Positions 50,150-60,300 of a stretch of 64,000 nucleotides of DNA are shown piece by piece. Source of the DNA: Thermoanaerobaculia bacterium (GTDB lineage: Bacteria; Acidobacteriota; Thermoanaerobaculia; Multivoradales; Multivoraceae); NCBI GenBank assembly GCA_022822365.1, contig JAJEBV010000042.1, positions 1 through 64,000 of the forward strand. The letters run 5' to 3'. The notes beneath the pieces were generated by a model. That model did not search any database. It was not told the origin of the DNA and saw only the letters and a list, made by a program, of their open reading frames with translations. Both the position numbers and the translations under genes were made by a program. The first letter of the stretch is position 1; each line of letters opens with the position of its first letter.

Positions 50150-51187
50150 TCAGGGGGTTTCGATTCGCCGTCGGGGCAGCGGCCGCTCCGGGACGTCCTC
50201 CAGCAGACCGCCGTGGCCGAGCGACGTGATGTCGCGGCGGGTCAGCCGGTCGCCGGCGAGCAGGCGGGGCAGCACCAGGTCGACGATGTTCCGTTTCGGG
50301 CTGCGGGCGCAGCCGGGAGCGCCGAGGACCGGGGTGCCTTCGAGTTCGGCGAGCAGCAGCAGGTTGCCGGGGTCGACGGGCGCTCCGTAGCAGATGACGG
50401 CGCCGCCGGCGGTCTCGATGGCGCTCGGCGCCAGGTCGTGGCGATCCTGGATGGCCGTTTCGCCGGCGAGGATCAGGAGATCGACGTCCGGGGCGAGTGC
50501 GGCCGCCGCCGCCGCGAGTTCCTCGGTCTCCTGCTCCCGGTCGATCGGTACGAAGCGCACCTGTGCGAGCTCGGCGCCCAGAGAGCCGAGCCGTTGCCGG
50601 AAGGCCTTCGCGAAGCCGGCCACCAGCCGTTCGCGTCCGGCCGACTGGCCGGCGGCGACGGTCCCGGAGACGATCAGCCCGGCGGTGCTCGGCGGCAGCG
50701 GGTCGAGCCGGATAAGCGGGTTCGCCGCCACGCTCTCGGCGGCGGCGACGGTGTCCTCGGGCAGAGCGTAGGGGAGGATCTTCGTCGTCCCGACCATCTT
50801 GCCCGCTCGCGCCACGCTGTGGTTCGGCAGCGTGGCCAGGGTGACGCCGTCGCAGTCGTTGATGCGGTCGAGGGCGGCGGCGTCGACGCGCAGCACTCCC
50901 AGCGTCTGCGCGTGCAGGTTGACGCGGCCGGTCGTCGGCCCGCGCAGGTCGAGACCCGTTCCGGCAACGGCTTCGCTGACCCTCCGGGCGGCCTCGTTCT
51001 CGTCGACGTCGCCGGCTTCCAGCCGTGCCGCGAAGACCCGGTCGCGGCCGAGACCGGCCAGCAGATCCAGCTCCGCGTCGCCGAGGGCGCGGCCCTTGCG
51101 CAGTACGCGGCGGCCGTCGTTGTCGTAGACGTTGTGGCCGAGGATGGCGCCCTGAGCCTCGCTGAGCGGCGTCGCTTCGAACTTCAT
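50150..51187 (-). CDS. Molybdopterin-binding protein
   Basis: A 345-residue protein. The N-terminal half (EATPLSEAQGAILGHNVYDN, then LDRINDCDGVTLATLPNHS) and the MPT-binding half (DLLILAGETAIQDRHDLAPS, then ELEGTPVLGAPGCARSPKRN) match the MoeA/MogA-like molybdopterin-binding proteins associated with hydroxylase cofactor maturation. The ATG at 51187 is the first with family similarity; a TAGTTT hexamer 11 bases upstream may be the -10. It diverges from the M20 gene by 73 bases. It could supply cofactor to a xanthine-dehydrogenase-type enzyme encoded elsewhere. Confidence 0.82.
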   Translation of the reverse strand: MKFEATPLSEAQGAILGHNVYDNDGRRVLRKGRALGDAELDLLAGLGRDRVFAARLEAGDVDENEAARRVSEAVAGTGLDLRGPTTGRVNLHAQTLGVLRVDAAALDRINDCDGVTLATLPNHSVARAGKMVGTTKILPYALPEDTVAAAESVAANPLIRLDPLPPSTAGLIVSGTVAAGQSAGRERLVAGFAKAFRQRLGSLGAELAQVRFVPIDREQETEELAAAAAALAPDVDLLILAGETAIQDRHDLAPSAIETAGGAVICYGAPVDPGNLLLLAELEGTPVLGAPGCARSPKRNIVDLVLPRLLAGDRLTRRDITSLGHGGLLEDVPERPLPRRRIETP

Positions 51188-51245
51188 TTCTGGGCGTGAA
51201 ACTACACCGCCAACGGCGGGTGCGCCGACGCCCCCGCCGCGGCGA

Positions 51246-51251
51246 TAAACT
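51246..51251 (+). promoter_or_regulatory. Putative -10 element TAAACT
   Basis: TAAACT ends 9 bases before ATG 51261 with no Shine-Dalgarno between them; another near-leaderless candidate. Confidence 0.35.
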
Positions 51252-51260
51252 CCAGCGCCG

Positions 51261-52418
51261 ATGGCTTCCGACAACTACGGTCGCATCGACCGCTGGCGCG
51301 ACGAGTTGACCGAGTGGCGGCGCGACTTCCACCGCCACCCGGAACTCGCCTTCGAGGAGGAGCGGACGTCTCAGATCGTGACGGAACGGTTGCGGTCGTT
51401 CGGCATCGAGGAGGTCCATCACGGGATCGCGAAGACCGGAGTCGTCGCGACGATCCGTTCCGGGAGTTCGGATCGCTCGGTGGCGCTGCGAGCCGACATG
51501 GACGCGCTGCCCATCCATGAACAGAACCAGTTCGGCCACTGCTCGACGAAGCCAGGGAAGATGCATGCCTGCGGGCACGACGGCCACACGGCGATGCTGC
51601 TGGGCGCGGCCCGTTACCTCGCGGAGACCCGGAACTTCGACGGCACGGTCCAGTGCATCTTCCAGCCGGCGGAGGAGAAGGACGGCGGCGCCGGGGTCAT
51701 GGTGCGGGAAGGGCTGTTCGAGCGCTTCCCGGCGGACAAGGTCTTCGGTCTGCACAACTTCCCGGGAGTGCCGACGGGCGCCTTCGCGACGAACAGCGGC
51801 CCCTTCATGGCCGCGATCGACCAGTTCGAGATCGAGATCCGGGGCCGCGGGACACACGGCGCCTGGCCGCACAGCGGCATCGACCCGATTGTTGCCGCGT
51901 CCCAGGTCGTGATGGGGCTCCAGACGCTTGTGTCCCGCAACGTCGATCCCCGGCGGCGGGCCGTCGTGTCCGTGACGATGAGCCATGCTGGCGAAGCCTT
52001 CAACGTGATCCCTGAGACCGCCTACCTGGCCGGCGGCGTGCGTTCCTTCCTGCGCGAGGTGCAGGACACGCTCGAACTGGGGCTGGAGCGCGTCGTCCAT
52101 GGCGTTTGCGCCGCTCACGGCGCTTCGGCCAAGGTCGACTACGAGCGCTACTACCCGGCGACGGTCAACGCACCGCGCGAGACGGAGGAGATGACGGCCG
52201 CTGCGCGCAGCATGGGCTGGCGGGTCGACACGGAGATGGAGCCGCTGATGGGCTCCGACGACTTCGCCTTTCTGGCCGAGGAGCGGCCGGGGTCCTTCAT
52301 GATGATCGGCAACGGCGACAGCGAGATGCTGCACACGCCGAGGTACGACTTCAACGACGAGCTGCTGACGATCGGCGCCAAGTACTGGGCGCGGCTGGCC
52401 GAAAGTCAACTTTCCTGA
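51261..52418 (+). CDS. M20D family amidohydrolase
   Basis: A 385-residue dinuclear metal amidohydrolase of the hippurate hydrolase/IAA-amino-acid hydrolase group. WRRDFHRHPELAFEE, RADMDALPIHEQN, HACGHDGHTAML, FQPAEEKDGGAGVMV and the C-terminal MGSDDFAFLAEE hold the metal ligands and catalytic Glu. The dimerisation domain has GRGTHGAWPHSGID. No signal peptide, so it is cytoplasmic. It would release amino acids from N-acyl or N-aroyl conjugates. It stands alone between a divergent molybdopterin gene and the RND efflux operon. Confidence 0.9.
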   Translation: MASDNYGRIDRWRDELTEWRRDFHRHPELAFEEERTSQIVTERLRSFGIEEVHHGIAKTGVVATIRSGSSDRSVALRADMDALPIHEQNQFGHCSTKPGKMHACGHDGHTAMLLGAARYLAETRNFDGTVQCIFQPAEEKDGGAGVMVREGLFERFPADKVFGLHNFPGVPTGAFATNSGPFMAAIDQFEIEIRGRGTHGAWPHSGIDPIVAASQVVMGLQTLVSRNVDPRRRAVVSVTMSHAGEAFNVIPETAYLAGGVRSFLREVQDTLELGLERVVHGVCAAHGASAKVDYERYYPATVNAPRETEEMTAAARSMGWRVDTEMEPLMGSDDFAFLAEERPGSFMMIGNGDSEMLHTPRYDFNDELLTIGAKYWARLAESQLS

Positions 52419-52627
52419 CGGCGCGCGGAAACAAAGCCGGCGGCCGGGGCGTATTCCCTGTTGAAGGCGGGCGGCGGCCGGCACCCAGTTCGGCCCCCCG
52501 GGTTCAGTTCGGCTCCCGTTTTACGGGTACTCCCTCCAAGAGTGACGAGCATTCCCTCGAAGTACGCCGACCGCCGCCTGCCGTGCCCCACAACGGCCCC
52601 AAAATGACGATTAGCGGATTCCAACCG

Positions 52628-53800
52628 ATGAACTTGAGTTCGATTCACCCGACGAAGGCCCGCCTGGCGGCGTCTGCGTCTTTCCTTCTTCTTGCCTGCG
52701 TGCTGCCGCTCCTGGCGGGTTGCGCCGTGGGCAGCGGCATCGCGGGCGAGCCGCCCGCCGCCGGCGATGCGGCGGTGGCCGACGACGATGCGATTCCGGT
52801 CGCGGCGCTGCCCCTCTTCCGCGGCCGGATCGAGTCCGTGCTGCGATTCTCGACCAACTTGGAAGCCGAGAACGTCGTCGACGTGCTGGCCGAAGCCGAG
52901 CGGCACGTGACGAACCTCCTCGTCGAGGAGGGCGATACCGTCCGCGCCGGCCAGACGATGCTGTTGCTCGAGGACGAGGCGCAGCGCACGGCGCTCAGGC
53001 GGGTCGAGAGCCAGCTCGAGCGCTCCCGCCTGGAGTACGAGCGCCAGAGGCGCCTCTTCGAGCAGGACCTGATCAGTGAGCAGGCCTACAACCAGGCGCG
53101 CTACGACATGGAGCAGCTCGAGCTCGCGCTCGAGGACGCCGAGCGGGAACTGGGCTACGCGACGGTCCAGGCGCCGATCTCCGGCGTCGTCACCGAGCGG
53201 CTCGTCAACGTGGGCGACCACGTCGAGACCCACGCCAGGCTGTTCCAGATCGTCGACTTCGACTCGATCGTCGCCCGGGTGTTCGTGCCCGAGCGGCAGT
53301 TGGCGGGCCTGTTCGTCGGCCAGCCGGCTCGCGTGCTGGCCCAGTCGCTCACGGGTTCGCGGGAGGCCGCGATCGAGCGCATCTCGCCCGTGGTCGATCC
53401 CCAGAGCGGCACGGTCAAGGTGACGCTCGGCATCCCGGGCAACCAGGGCCTGCTGCCCGGCATGTACGTCGAGGTCGACCTGGTGGCCGCTGCCCTGGAG
53501 GACACGTTGCTGGCGCCGAAGCGGGCGCTGGTCTACGACCAGGAGCAGGTCTTCGTGTTCCGGGTCGCGCAGGACGACGACGGTCCCCGCGCCGAGCGGC
53601 TGCTGGTCCGGGTGCTCATCGAGAGCGAGGACGTCGTTCACCTGGAAGGCGACCTGACGGACGGCGAGCGCCTGATCGTGGCCGGCCAGGCGGGACTGAA
53701 GGACGGCGCCCGGATCCGTCTGCTCGACCCGACGGAAGCCCTCGGCTCGGTGGCGGAACTGGGTGCGGCCTCGGCCCCGACCTACCAGCCCGCGAGCTGA
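52628..53800 (+). CDS. RND efflux periplasmic adaptor (membrane fusion lipoprotein)
   Basis: A 390-residue membrane-fusion protein with a lipobox (LLAGC). The biotinyl-lipoyl halves are AERHVTNLLVEEGDTVRAGQ and YATVQAPISGVVTERLVNVG; between them lies the coiled-coil hairpin (ALRRVESQLERSRLEYERQR). The beta-barrel segment ARVFVPERQLAGLFVGQPA and the C-terminal VVDPQSGTVKVTLGIPGNQG complete the fold. It would link the inner-membrane permeases to an outer-membrane channel, none of which is encoded nearby. An ATG eight codons upstream (52604) is an alternative start. Two permease genes follow after 31 bases. Confidence 0.93.
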   Translation: MNLSSIHPTKARLAASASFLLLACVLPLLAGCAVGSGIAGEPPAAGDAAVADDDAIPVAALPLFRGRIESVLRFSTNLEAENVVDVLAEAERHVTNLLVEEGDTVRAGQTMLLLEDEAQRTALRRVESQLERSRLEYERQRRLFEQDLISEQAYNQARYDMEQLELALEDAERELGYATVQAPISGVVTERLVNVGDHVETHARLFQIVDFDSIVARVFVPERQLAGLFVGQPARVLAQSLTGSREAAIERISPVVDPQSGTVKVTLGIPGNQGLLPGMYVEVDLVAAALEDTLLAPKRALVYDQEQVFVFRVAQDDDGPRAERLLVRVLIESEDVVHLEGDLTDGERLIVAGQAGLKDGARIRLLDPTEALGSVAELGAASAPTYQPAS

Positions 53801-53831
53801 CCGCTAACACGCTGAGAGACGGGAGCGCCGC

Positions 53832-56800
53832 ATGAAGGCTGCGAAGTCCTTCCTTACCCATCGCCCGGTCGCGGTGTCGATGGTCTTCCTGGCGGCGGTC
53901 GTGTTCGGCCTGCTGTCCTACCAGGGACTGCCGGTGACCCTGATGCCCGAGCTGTCCTACCCGACGCTCACGGTGCGCACCGAGTATCCGGGCGCGGCGC
54001 CGGAGGAGGTCGAGAACGACGTCTCGCGGCGGATCGAGGAGCAGCTCGGTGTGGTCGGCGGCCTGCGGCGGATGAGCAGCATCAGCCGCGCCGGCGTCTC
54101 CGACGTCGTGCTCGAGTTCGCCTGGGACACGCCGATGTCCGACGCGGTGCAGGAGACGCTGGAGAAGCTGGATCTCGTCCTCCTTCCCGATTCGGCGGAG
54201 CGGCCGCTCATCCTGCGCTTCGATCCGGGCCTCGACCCGGTGCTCGAGCTCTCCCTGTCGGGCGAGGACGAGCGCTTCGAGGGCGAGGAGGGCCTGCGCC
54301 GTCTGCGCCGGCTGGCGGAACTCCAGGTCAAGCGGGCGCTCGAGCCGATCGACGGCGTCGCCGCGGTTCGGGTCCGCGGCGGCCTGGAAGAGGAGATCCA
54401 CGTGCTCCTCGACGCTCAGGCGCTGCAGCGGTCGAGGCTGTCCGTCCAGCAGGTGATCGACCGCCTGGGCCAGGAGAACATCAACGTCGCCGGTGGCACG
54501 CTCAAGGAAGGGCGCACCGAGTACATGGTGCGCACGGTCAACGAGTACGTGAACCTGGACCAGATCCGGGCCACGGTCGTGGCCAGCGTGGAGGGGCGCG
54601 AGGTCCGTGTCGGTGATCTGGCCGAGGTCCGCAGATCGCACCGGGACCGCGAGATCCTGACCCGCACCGACGGCGCCGAGAGCGTCCAACTCGACGTCTA
54701 CAAGGAGGCGGACGCGAACATGGTCGCGCTGGCCGACCGCGTGCGGGCGCGGGTCGGCGAGCTGGACCTCGAACTGGAGCGGGCCAGGGCTCGCGGCGAA
54801 ACGGTGGAGCGGCCCCGGAACCTGCTGCAGCGGTTGACGGGCGGTGGCGGCGGCAGCGGCCGGCGTGGTCCCTCGCTTGGCGGAGCGACTCTCTCGGCCG
54901 ATCTCTACCGTTCGGAGGGCGCGGTCCTGACCGTGGTCTCCGACCGCTCCGAGTTCATCGAGGGCAGCATCGCCGAGGTCCGCAACACGGCGGTTCTGGG
55001 CGGCATCCTGGCCGTGATCGTCCTCTACCTCTTCCTGCGCAACCTGGTCACGACGCTGTTCGTCGCCGTGTCCATCCCCATCTCGTTGCTGATCACCTTC
55101 GCGCCGCTCTCGGCCGCCTCCGTGTCGCTCAACATCATGTCCCTGGGCGGCCTGGCTCTCGGCATCGGCATGCTCGTCGACTCCTCGATCGTCGTGCTGG
55201 AGTCCATCTTCCGGTGCCGGGAGGAGGGCGACGACCTGGTCGCGTCGGCGATCCGCGGCGCGAAGGAGGTCCGTTCGGCGGTGATCGCCTCGATCCTGAC
55301 CTCGATCGCCGTCTTCCTGCCGATGGTGTTCGTCGAGGGGATCGCCGGCCAGGCCTTCGGCGACCTGGGTCTCGCCGTGGTCATCTCGCTGCTGGCGTCG
55401 ATGGCCGTTGCGCTGGCGTTCATCCCGATGCTCGCCAGCCGCCGCGGCTGGACGCTGCCGGAGCGCGGCGGTACAGCCGCCCGGCTGCGGCGCTACGCGG
55501 CGTGGGAGGCGTTCCGCCGGGATGCGGCGGCGCTTCTCGACTGGGCGCGATCGCGGACTCCCCTGGTCGGCTGGCCCGGTCTCGCGCTCGCCATCCTGTT
55601 CGTCAGTGTCCGGCTGGTCGTCGGCAGCGTGCTCGAACTGGTCGCCAAGGCGATTCTGCTCCTGCTGGCCGGTCTGGCGTTCCTGGTCGTGCGCCTGGTC
55701 GGGCCGGTCCTGGTCAAGGCGTTCACCTGGCTGAGCCGGGGGCCGCTGATCGTGGTCCGGCGCCTGCTCGACTGGCTCAGCGGTGTTTATCCCGCGCTCC
55801 TCGATCGCTCTCTGCGGTTCCCCGTCGCGGTCGTGGCGGTGGTGGCGGTCACCCTCTGGAGTTCCTGGTGGCTCCTGGGACGCCTCGACAGCGAGTTGCT
55901 GCCCGAGGTGCGCCAGGGCGAGTTCACGATCGAGGTTTCGTTGCCGGTGGGTACGCCGCTGGTCGAGACCGAGCGCACCCTGGCCGCGGTCGAGAGCGCG
56001 ATCCTCGAGGAGGAGCGCCACATCGAGCGCTTGCTCGTGACCTACGGCTACGACGTGACGAACACCCAGCGTTCGGACGAGGGCGAGCACAGCGCGCGGT
56101 TCAAGGTGTTGCTCGGACCGGTTCAGCCAGGGGTGGAGGACGAGATCGTGGAGCGGCTGCGGCGGCGCTTCGAGTCGGTTCCGGATGCTTCCTCGCGCGT
56201 CTCGCGCCCGGTCCTTTTCAGCTTCAAGACGCCGATCGAGGTCGAGGTCCACGGCGAGGATCTCGACCGCCTCCAGGAGTACGGCGACCGTGTGCGCGAC
56301 CTGATGGCGGCGATGCCCGAGCTCGCCGACGTCGAGACGACCTTGAAGCGCGGCGCGCCCGAAGTGCAGATCGTCTACGACCGGGCGATCCTCAACCGCT
56401 ACGACCTCCAGACCTCGGTCGTCGCCCAGATGGTGCGCAACCAGATCGAGGGCTTCGAGGCGACCCTCTACAACCTGCGGGACCGGCGGATACCGATCGT
56501 GGTCCGCCTGGCCGAGGAGGACCGCCGCTCGACGGACCAGTTGAACGGCCTGGTCGTGAACCCGGGCGGCGAGCGGCCGATTCCGCTCCATGCGGTCGCC
56601 GACGTCGCCGTGGGCGAAGGCCCGTCCGAGGTGCGGCGAATCGACGGCAAGCGGGTGGCGGTGATCGAGGCGAACCTGGGCGCCGCTTCGCTGGGGCGCG
56701 CCGTGGAGCGGATCGAGGAGGTGCTGGCGAACGGAATCGAGTGGCCGGCCGACATGGGCTTCCTGGTAGGCGGCCAGAGCCAGGAGTGGCAGCGGTCGAG

Positions 56801-57398
56801 CGCCAGTCTCTGGCTGGCCCTGGGGCTGTCCGTCTTCCTCGTCTACGTGATCATGGCGGCCCAGTTCGAGTCCCTGCTGCACCCCCTGGTCATCATGTTC
56901 TCGATTCCGCTGGCGTTCTTCGGCACCCTGGTCACCCTCTACCTGCTGGACGTCAACCTCTCGATCGTCGTCTTCCTCGGCATGATCATGCTGGCGGGGA
57001 TCGTCGTGAACAACGCGATCGTCCTCATCGACTACATCAACCGGCTGCGCGCGCACGGCCTGCCGCGCCGGCGGGCGATCGTCGGCGCCGGCCTGGTGCG
57101 GCTGCGGCCGATCCTGATGACCACGGCGACGACCACGCTCGGCCTGCTGCCGATGGCGCTGGGCCTTGGCCAGGGCGCCGAGATCCGCACGCCGATGGCG
57201 CTGGCCGTGATCGGCGGCCTGGTCGCCTCGACCGTGCTGACCCTGATCGTCGTGCCGACGATCTACGAGATCTTCGAGCGGCTGCGTGAGGCGCTGTCGT
57301 TCTCGCGGACGCGGGTCGCGCGACCGGCGCCCGCCGCCGCCAGTGCCGAGGCGGCCGGGCCGGCCGGAGCGGTGGCGCCGCAGGGTAGCCGTCCATGA
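53832..57398 (+). CDS. RND efflux permease, long form
   Basis: A 1188-residue RND permease, about 140 residues longer than AcrB-type proteins. PVAVSMVFLAAVVFGLLSY, PGAAPEEVENDVSRRIEEQL and GIGMLVDSSIVVLESIFR (with a single Asp in transmembrane segment 4 of the proton path) are typical. Extra hydrophobic stretches near residues 576-635 (GLALAILFVSVRLVVGSVLE, then AILLLLAGLAFLVVRLVGPV) lie between the two halves. Cell export of hydrophobic compounds by proton antiport is expected; substrates unknown. The stop overlaps the next start as ATGA, so the two permeases are probably made in equal amounts and could form a hetero-oligomer. Confidence 0.92.
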   Translation: MKAAKSFLTHRPVAVSMVFLAAVVFGLLSYQGLPVTLMPELSYPTLTVRTEYPGAAPEEVENDVSRRIEEQLGVVGGLRRMSSISRAGVSDVVLEFAWDTPMSDAVQETLEKLDLVLLPDSAERPLILRFDPGLDPVLELSLSGEDERFEGEEGLRRLRRLAELQVKRALEPIDGVAAVRVRGGLEEEIHVLLDAQALQRSRLSVQQVIDRLGQENINVAGGTLKEGRTEYMVRTVNEYVNLDQIRATVVASVEGREVRVGDLAEVRRSHRDREILTRTDGAESVQLDVYKEADANMVALADRVRARVGELDLELERARARGETVERPRNLLQRLTGGGGGSGRRGPSLGGATLSADLYRSEGAVLTVVSDRSEFIEGSIAEVRNTAVLGGILAVIVLYLFLRNLVTTLFVAVSIPISLLITFAPLSAASVSLNIMSLGGLALGIGMLVDSSIVVLESIFRCREEGDDLVASAIRGAKEVRSAVIASILTSIAVFLPMVFVEGIAGQAFGDLGLAVVISLLASMAVALAFIPMLASRRGWTLPERGGTAARLRRYAAWEAFRRDAAALLDWARSRTPLVGWPGLALAILFVSVRLVVGSVLELVAKAILLLLAGLAFLVVRLVGPVLVKAFTWLSRGPLIVVRRLLDWLSGVYPALLDRSLRFPVAVVAVVAVTLWSSWWLLGRLDSELLPEVRQGEFTIEVSLPVGTPLVETERTLAAVESAILEEERHIERLLVTYGYDVTNTQRSDEGEHSARFKVLLGPVQPGVEDEIVERLRRRFESVPDASSRVSRPVLFSFKTPIEVEVHGEDLDRLQEYGDRVRDLMAAMPELADVETTLKRGAPEVQIVYDRAILNRYDLQTSVVAQMVRNQIEGFEATLYNLRDRRIPIVVRLAEEDRRSTDQLNGLVVNPGGERPIPLHAVADVAVGEGPSEVRRIDGKRVAVIEANLGAASLGRAVERIEEVLANGIEWPADMGFLVGGQSQEWQRSSASLWLALGLSVFLVYVIMAAQFESLLHPLVIMFSIPLAFFGTLVTLYLLDVNLSIVVFLGMIMLAGIVVNNAIVLIDYINRLRAHGLPRRRAIVGAGLVRLRPILMTTATTTLGLLPMALGLGQGAEIRTPMALAVIGGLVASTVLTLIVVPTIYEIFERLREALSFSRTRVARPAPAAASAEAAGPAGAVAPQGSRP

Positions 57399-60300
57399 TC
57401 CCCGGCGGGCTCGGCAGGTCCCTGCCCCGGCTTTCCCTGGAGCGCCGCATCGGCGTCCTCGTGGTCGTCGGCGCGGTCCTGGTCATGGGGCTGGTCGCGG
57501 CTCTGTCGCTGCCGATCGAGCTGATCCCGTCCGGCTACAGCTCGCCCTTCCTGCGGGTGACCGTCCCGTGGCGCGACGCGCCGCCGCAGGAAGTGCTGGA
57601 CAAGGTCACGATCCCGCTGGAAGAGGAGCTGGCGACGATCCGCGGCCTCGAGAACCAGTTCTCGTTCTGCGCCGTCGGCTTCAGCCAGGTCTTCCTGAGC
57701 TTCGCGCACGGGACGGACATGGACGTCGCCTACCGCGAGGTCCGGGATCGGATCGAACGCGCCCGGGCACGCCTGCCGGAGGACGTCCAGCAGGTCTTCA
57801 TCCGCAAGGACGACGACACGCAGATGCCGGTGGCGATGGTCGGCGTCCTCGTCGACGAGGGGACGGCCGACACGTACAACCTGATCCAGAACGAGGTCAT
57901 CCTCAAGCTGGAGCGGCTGCCCGGCGTGGCCTCGGTCGACGCCCAGGGCCTGATGGAGCGGGAAGTGCTGATCGAGCTCGACCGGCAGCGGGTCGAGGCG
58001 GCGGGCCTCAACATCTTCGAGATCGCCCAGGATCTGCAGTCCGACTACTTCACCCTGGCGTCGGGCAACGTCCGCGCCGGCGACCGCAAGCTGCTCCTGC
58101 GGTCGGTGGCGAGGTATCCGGCGCCCCAGAACGTCCGGGACATGTTGATCACCGACACGGTGCGACTGGGCGACATTGCTTCCGTGCGCTACGACGTGCC
58201 CGACGACGAGTTCCGGGTGCGGGTGAACGGCCTGCCCGCGTACGCGATCAGGGTGCAGAAGGAAGGCGAGGCGAACGCGCTGGACGTGGCCCGCGAGGTC
58301 GAACGCGTGGTCGAGGAACTGGCGGCGAATCCGCGCCTTGGGGCAATCGAGGCGGACGTGATCATGAGCTCGGGCGAGATCATCCGCGACTCGATGGGAG
58401 TGCTCCTGTCGAGCGGCCGGATCGGGGCGATCTTCGCGGTGATCGTGCTCTTCTTCTTCCTCCGCCGGCTGCGGATGAGCCTGATCATCGCCTTCTCGAT
58501 CCCGCTCTCCATGGTCGTGGCGGTGGTCGCGATGTACTTCTTCGGCGAGACCTTCAACGTGATCTCGCTGCTCGGGCTCATGATCTCGGTCGGGCTCCTG
58601 GTCGACAACTCGGTCGTGGTGGCCGAGAACATTCACCGCCTGCACCAGAGCGGCGTGGCGCGCCGTCAGGCAGCGCTTCAGGGGGCCGGGGAGATCGCGT
58701 TGGCGATCACGACCGCCACCCTGACCACCGTCATCGTCTTCCTGCCGGTGTCGCTGGTGGACGGCCAGGGCCAGTTCATGCTGCTTCGGCTCGTGATCCC
58801 GATCACCGTCTCCCTGCTCGCTTCCCTGGTGGTGGCGCTGGTCGTCGTTCCGCTGGCGGTCTACGTCACGCTGCCGTCGCGGTCGCCCGGAGAGACGGGA
58901 GCGTTGCGCCATGCCCGGAACGCCTCGAACGTCGTCCTGCGAGGGGCCTACGAGGCGACCTTCGGCTTCCTGAATCGCCTCTACAGGGGCATGCTGGCCT
59001 ACGGGCTGCGCCGGCGACTCGACGTCGTTCTCCTCCTCGTGGCGGCGATGGCGCTGACCCAGGTCGCCGCCGGCGGCCGGCTCGAGGTCGTTCCCATGTC
59101 GGAGGACGACCAGGCGTTCTTCAACGTCGAGGTCCGGTTGCCGCGGAACATGTCGTTCGACGAGACGATCGAGTACTTCGCGCGGGCCGAGGAGAAGATC
59201 GATGGCCTGCGCGACGAACTCGGCCTCGAGTACCTCGTCTTCTTTCACGAGCGCACCTGGGGCCAGATCCAGGGGATCATGGCGACCGGCACCGACCTCA
59301 AGATGCGCGAGGTCACGGAGCGGGTGATCGACCTGATGCCCGAGATACCGGGCGTGCGCTTCCATACCGGCTTCGCTTCGGAGCAGGAAACGACCGACAA
59401 GGCGCTCGAGACGCTGACGTTGTTCGGCGAGGACGCCGAGGTCCTGGAAGAGGTGGCGACCGGCGTCGAGGACCGGCTGGCGCGCGTCCCGGGAGTGCTG
59501 GCCGTCAAGAAGTCGGCCGACGAGGCCCCGAACGAGCTCGCGCTGGTCCTGGACAGGGACCTGGCCATGCGCCAGCAGGTCAACCCGCAAACACTGGCGG
59601 TGATGGTCGGCTATGCGCTGCGCGGCCAGGCGCTGCCGCGGATCTACTACGGCGGCCGCGACATCCCGGTACGCATCCGTTTCGAGGAGGAGGACCGCCA
59701 GAGTCTCGCCGAACTCCGTGACTTCTCGGTGCCCGCCGAAAGCGGCGAGGCGCTCGCCATCGGCACCCTCGTCGACGTGCGCCAGCAGCCGTCCGCGACC
59801 CGGATCTCGCGCCGCGACAAGCAGACCGCGCGGCGGATCACGGTCGAGCTCGAAGAGGGCCGGGAGACCGAGGCGCGGCGGGCGGTGCGCGCCGTGGCCG
59901 CGCAGACCGACCTGCCCGAAGGCGTGGCCTGGGCGCGGCTGGTGCGCAACGTGGCCGCCGAGGAGACCCGGAACCTGATGATCGCGGCGCTCATGTCGAT
60001 CGCCTTCGTCTACCTGCTGATGGGCTTTCTGTTCGAGAGTTTCGTGCTGCCCGTGGCGATCCTGGTCACGATTCCGCTCGCCAGCATGGGAGTCACCTGG
60101 ATCCACCTGATCGCCGGCCGCGACCTCGACTTCCTGGGCCTCGTGGGGCTCATCATCCTGATCGGGGTCGTCGTCAACAACGGGATCGTGCTGCTCGATT
60201 CGGTGAACCGGCTGCGCGCCACCGGCATGGAGCGGACCGAGGCACTCCTGGAAGCCGCCAACCGGCGCTTCCGGCCGATCATGATGACCGCCCTGACCAC

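Noticed and set aside
51216..51244. Further copy of the hairpin repeat before the M20 gene
   Set aside because: GGGTGCGCCGACG followed by CGCCGC resembles the repeat head, but the stems are imperfect; it is at best a degraded copy.
53616..60106. Very long open frames antisense to the two RND permeases, and similar long frames throughout the window
   Set aside because: They mirror real genes in a GC-rich genome where stops are rare. Their translations are Arg/Gln/Asp/His-rich low-complexity sequence without family motifs, while the opposite strand carries complete conserved proteins.
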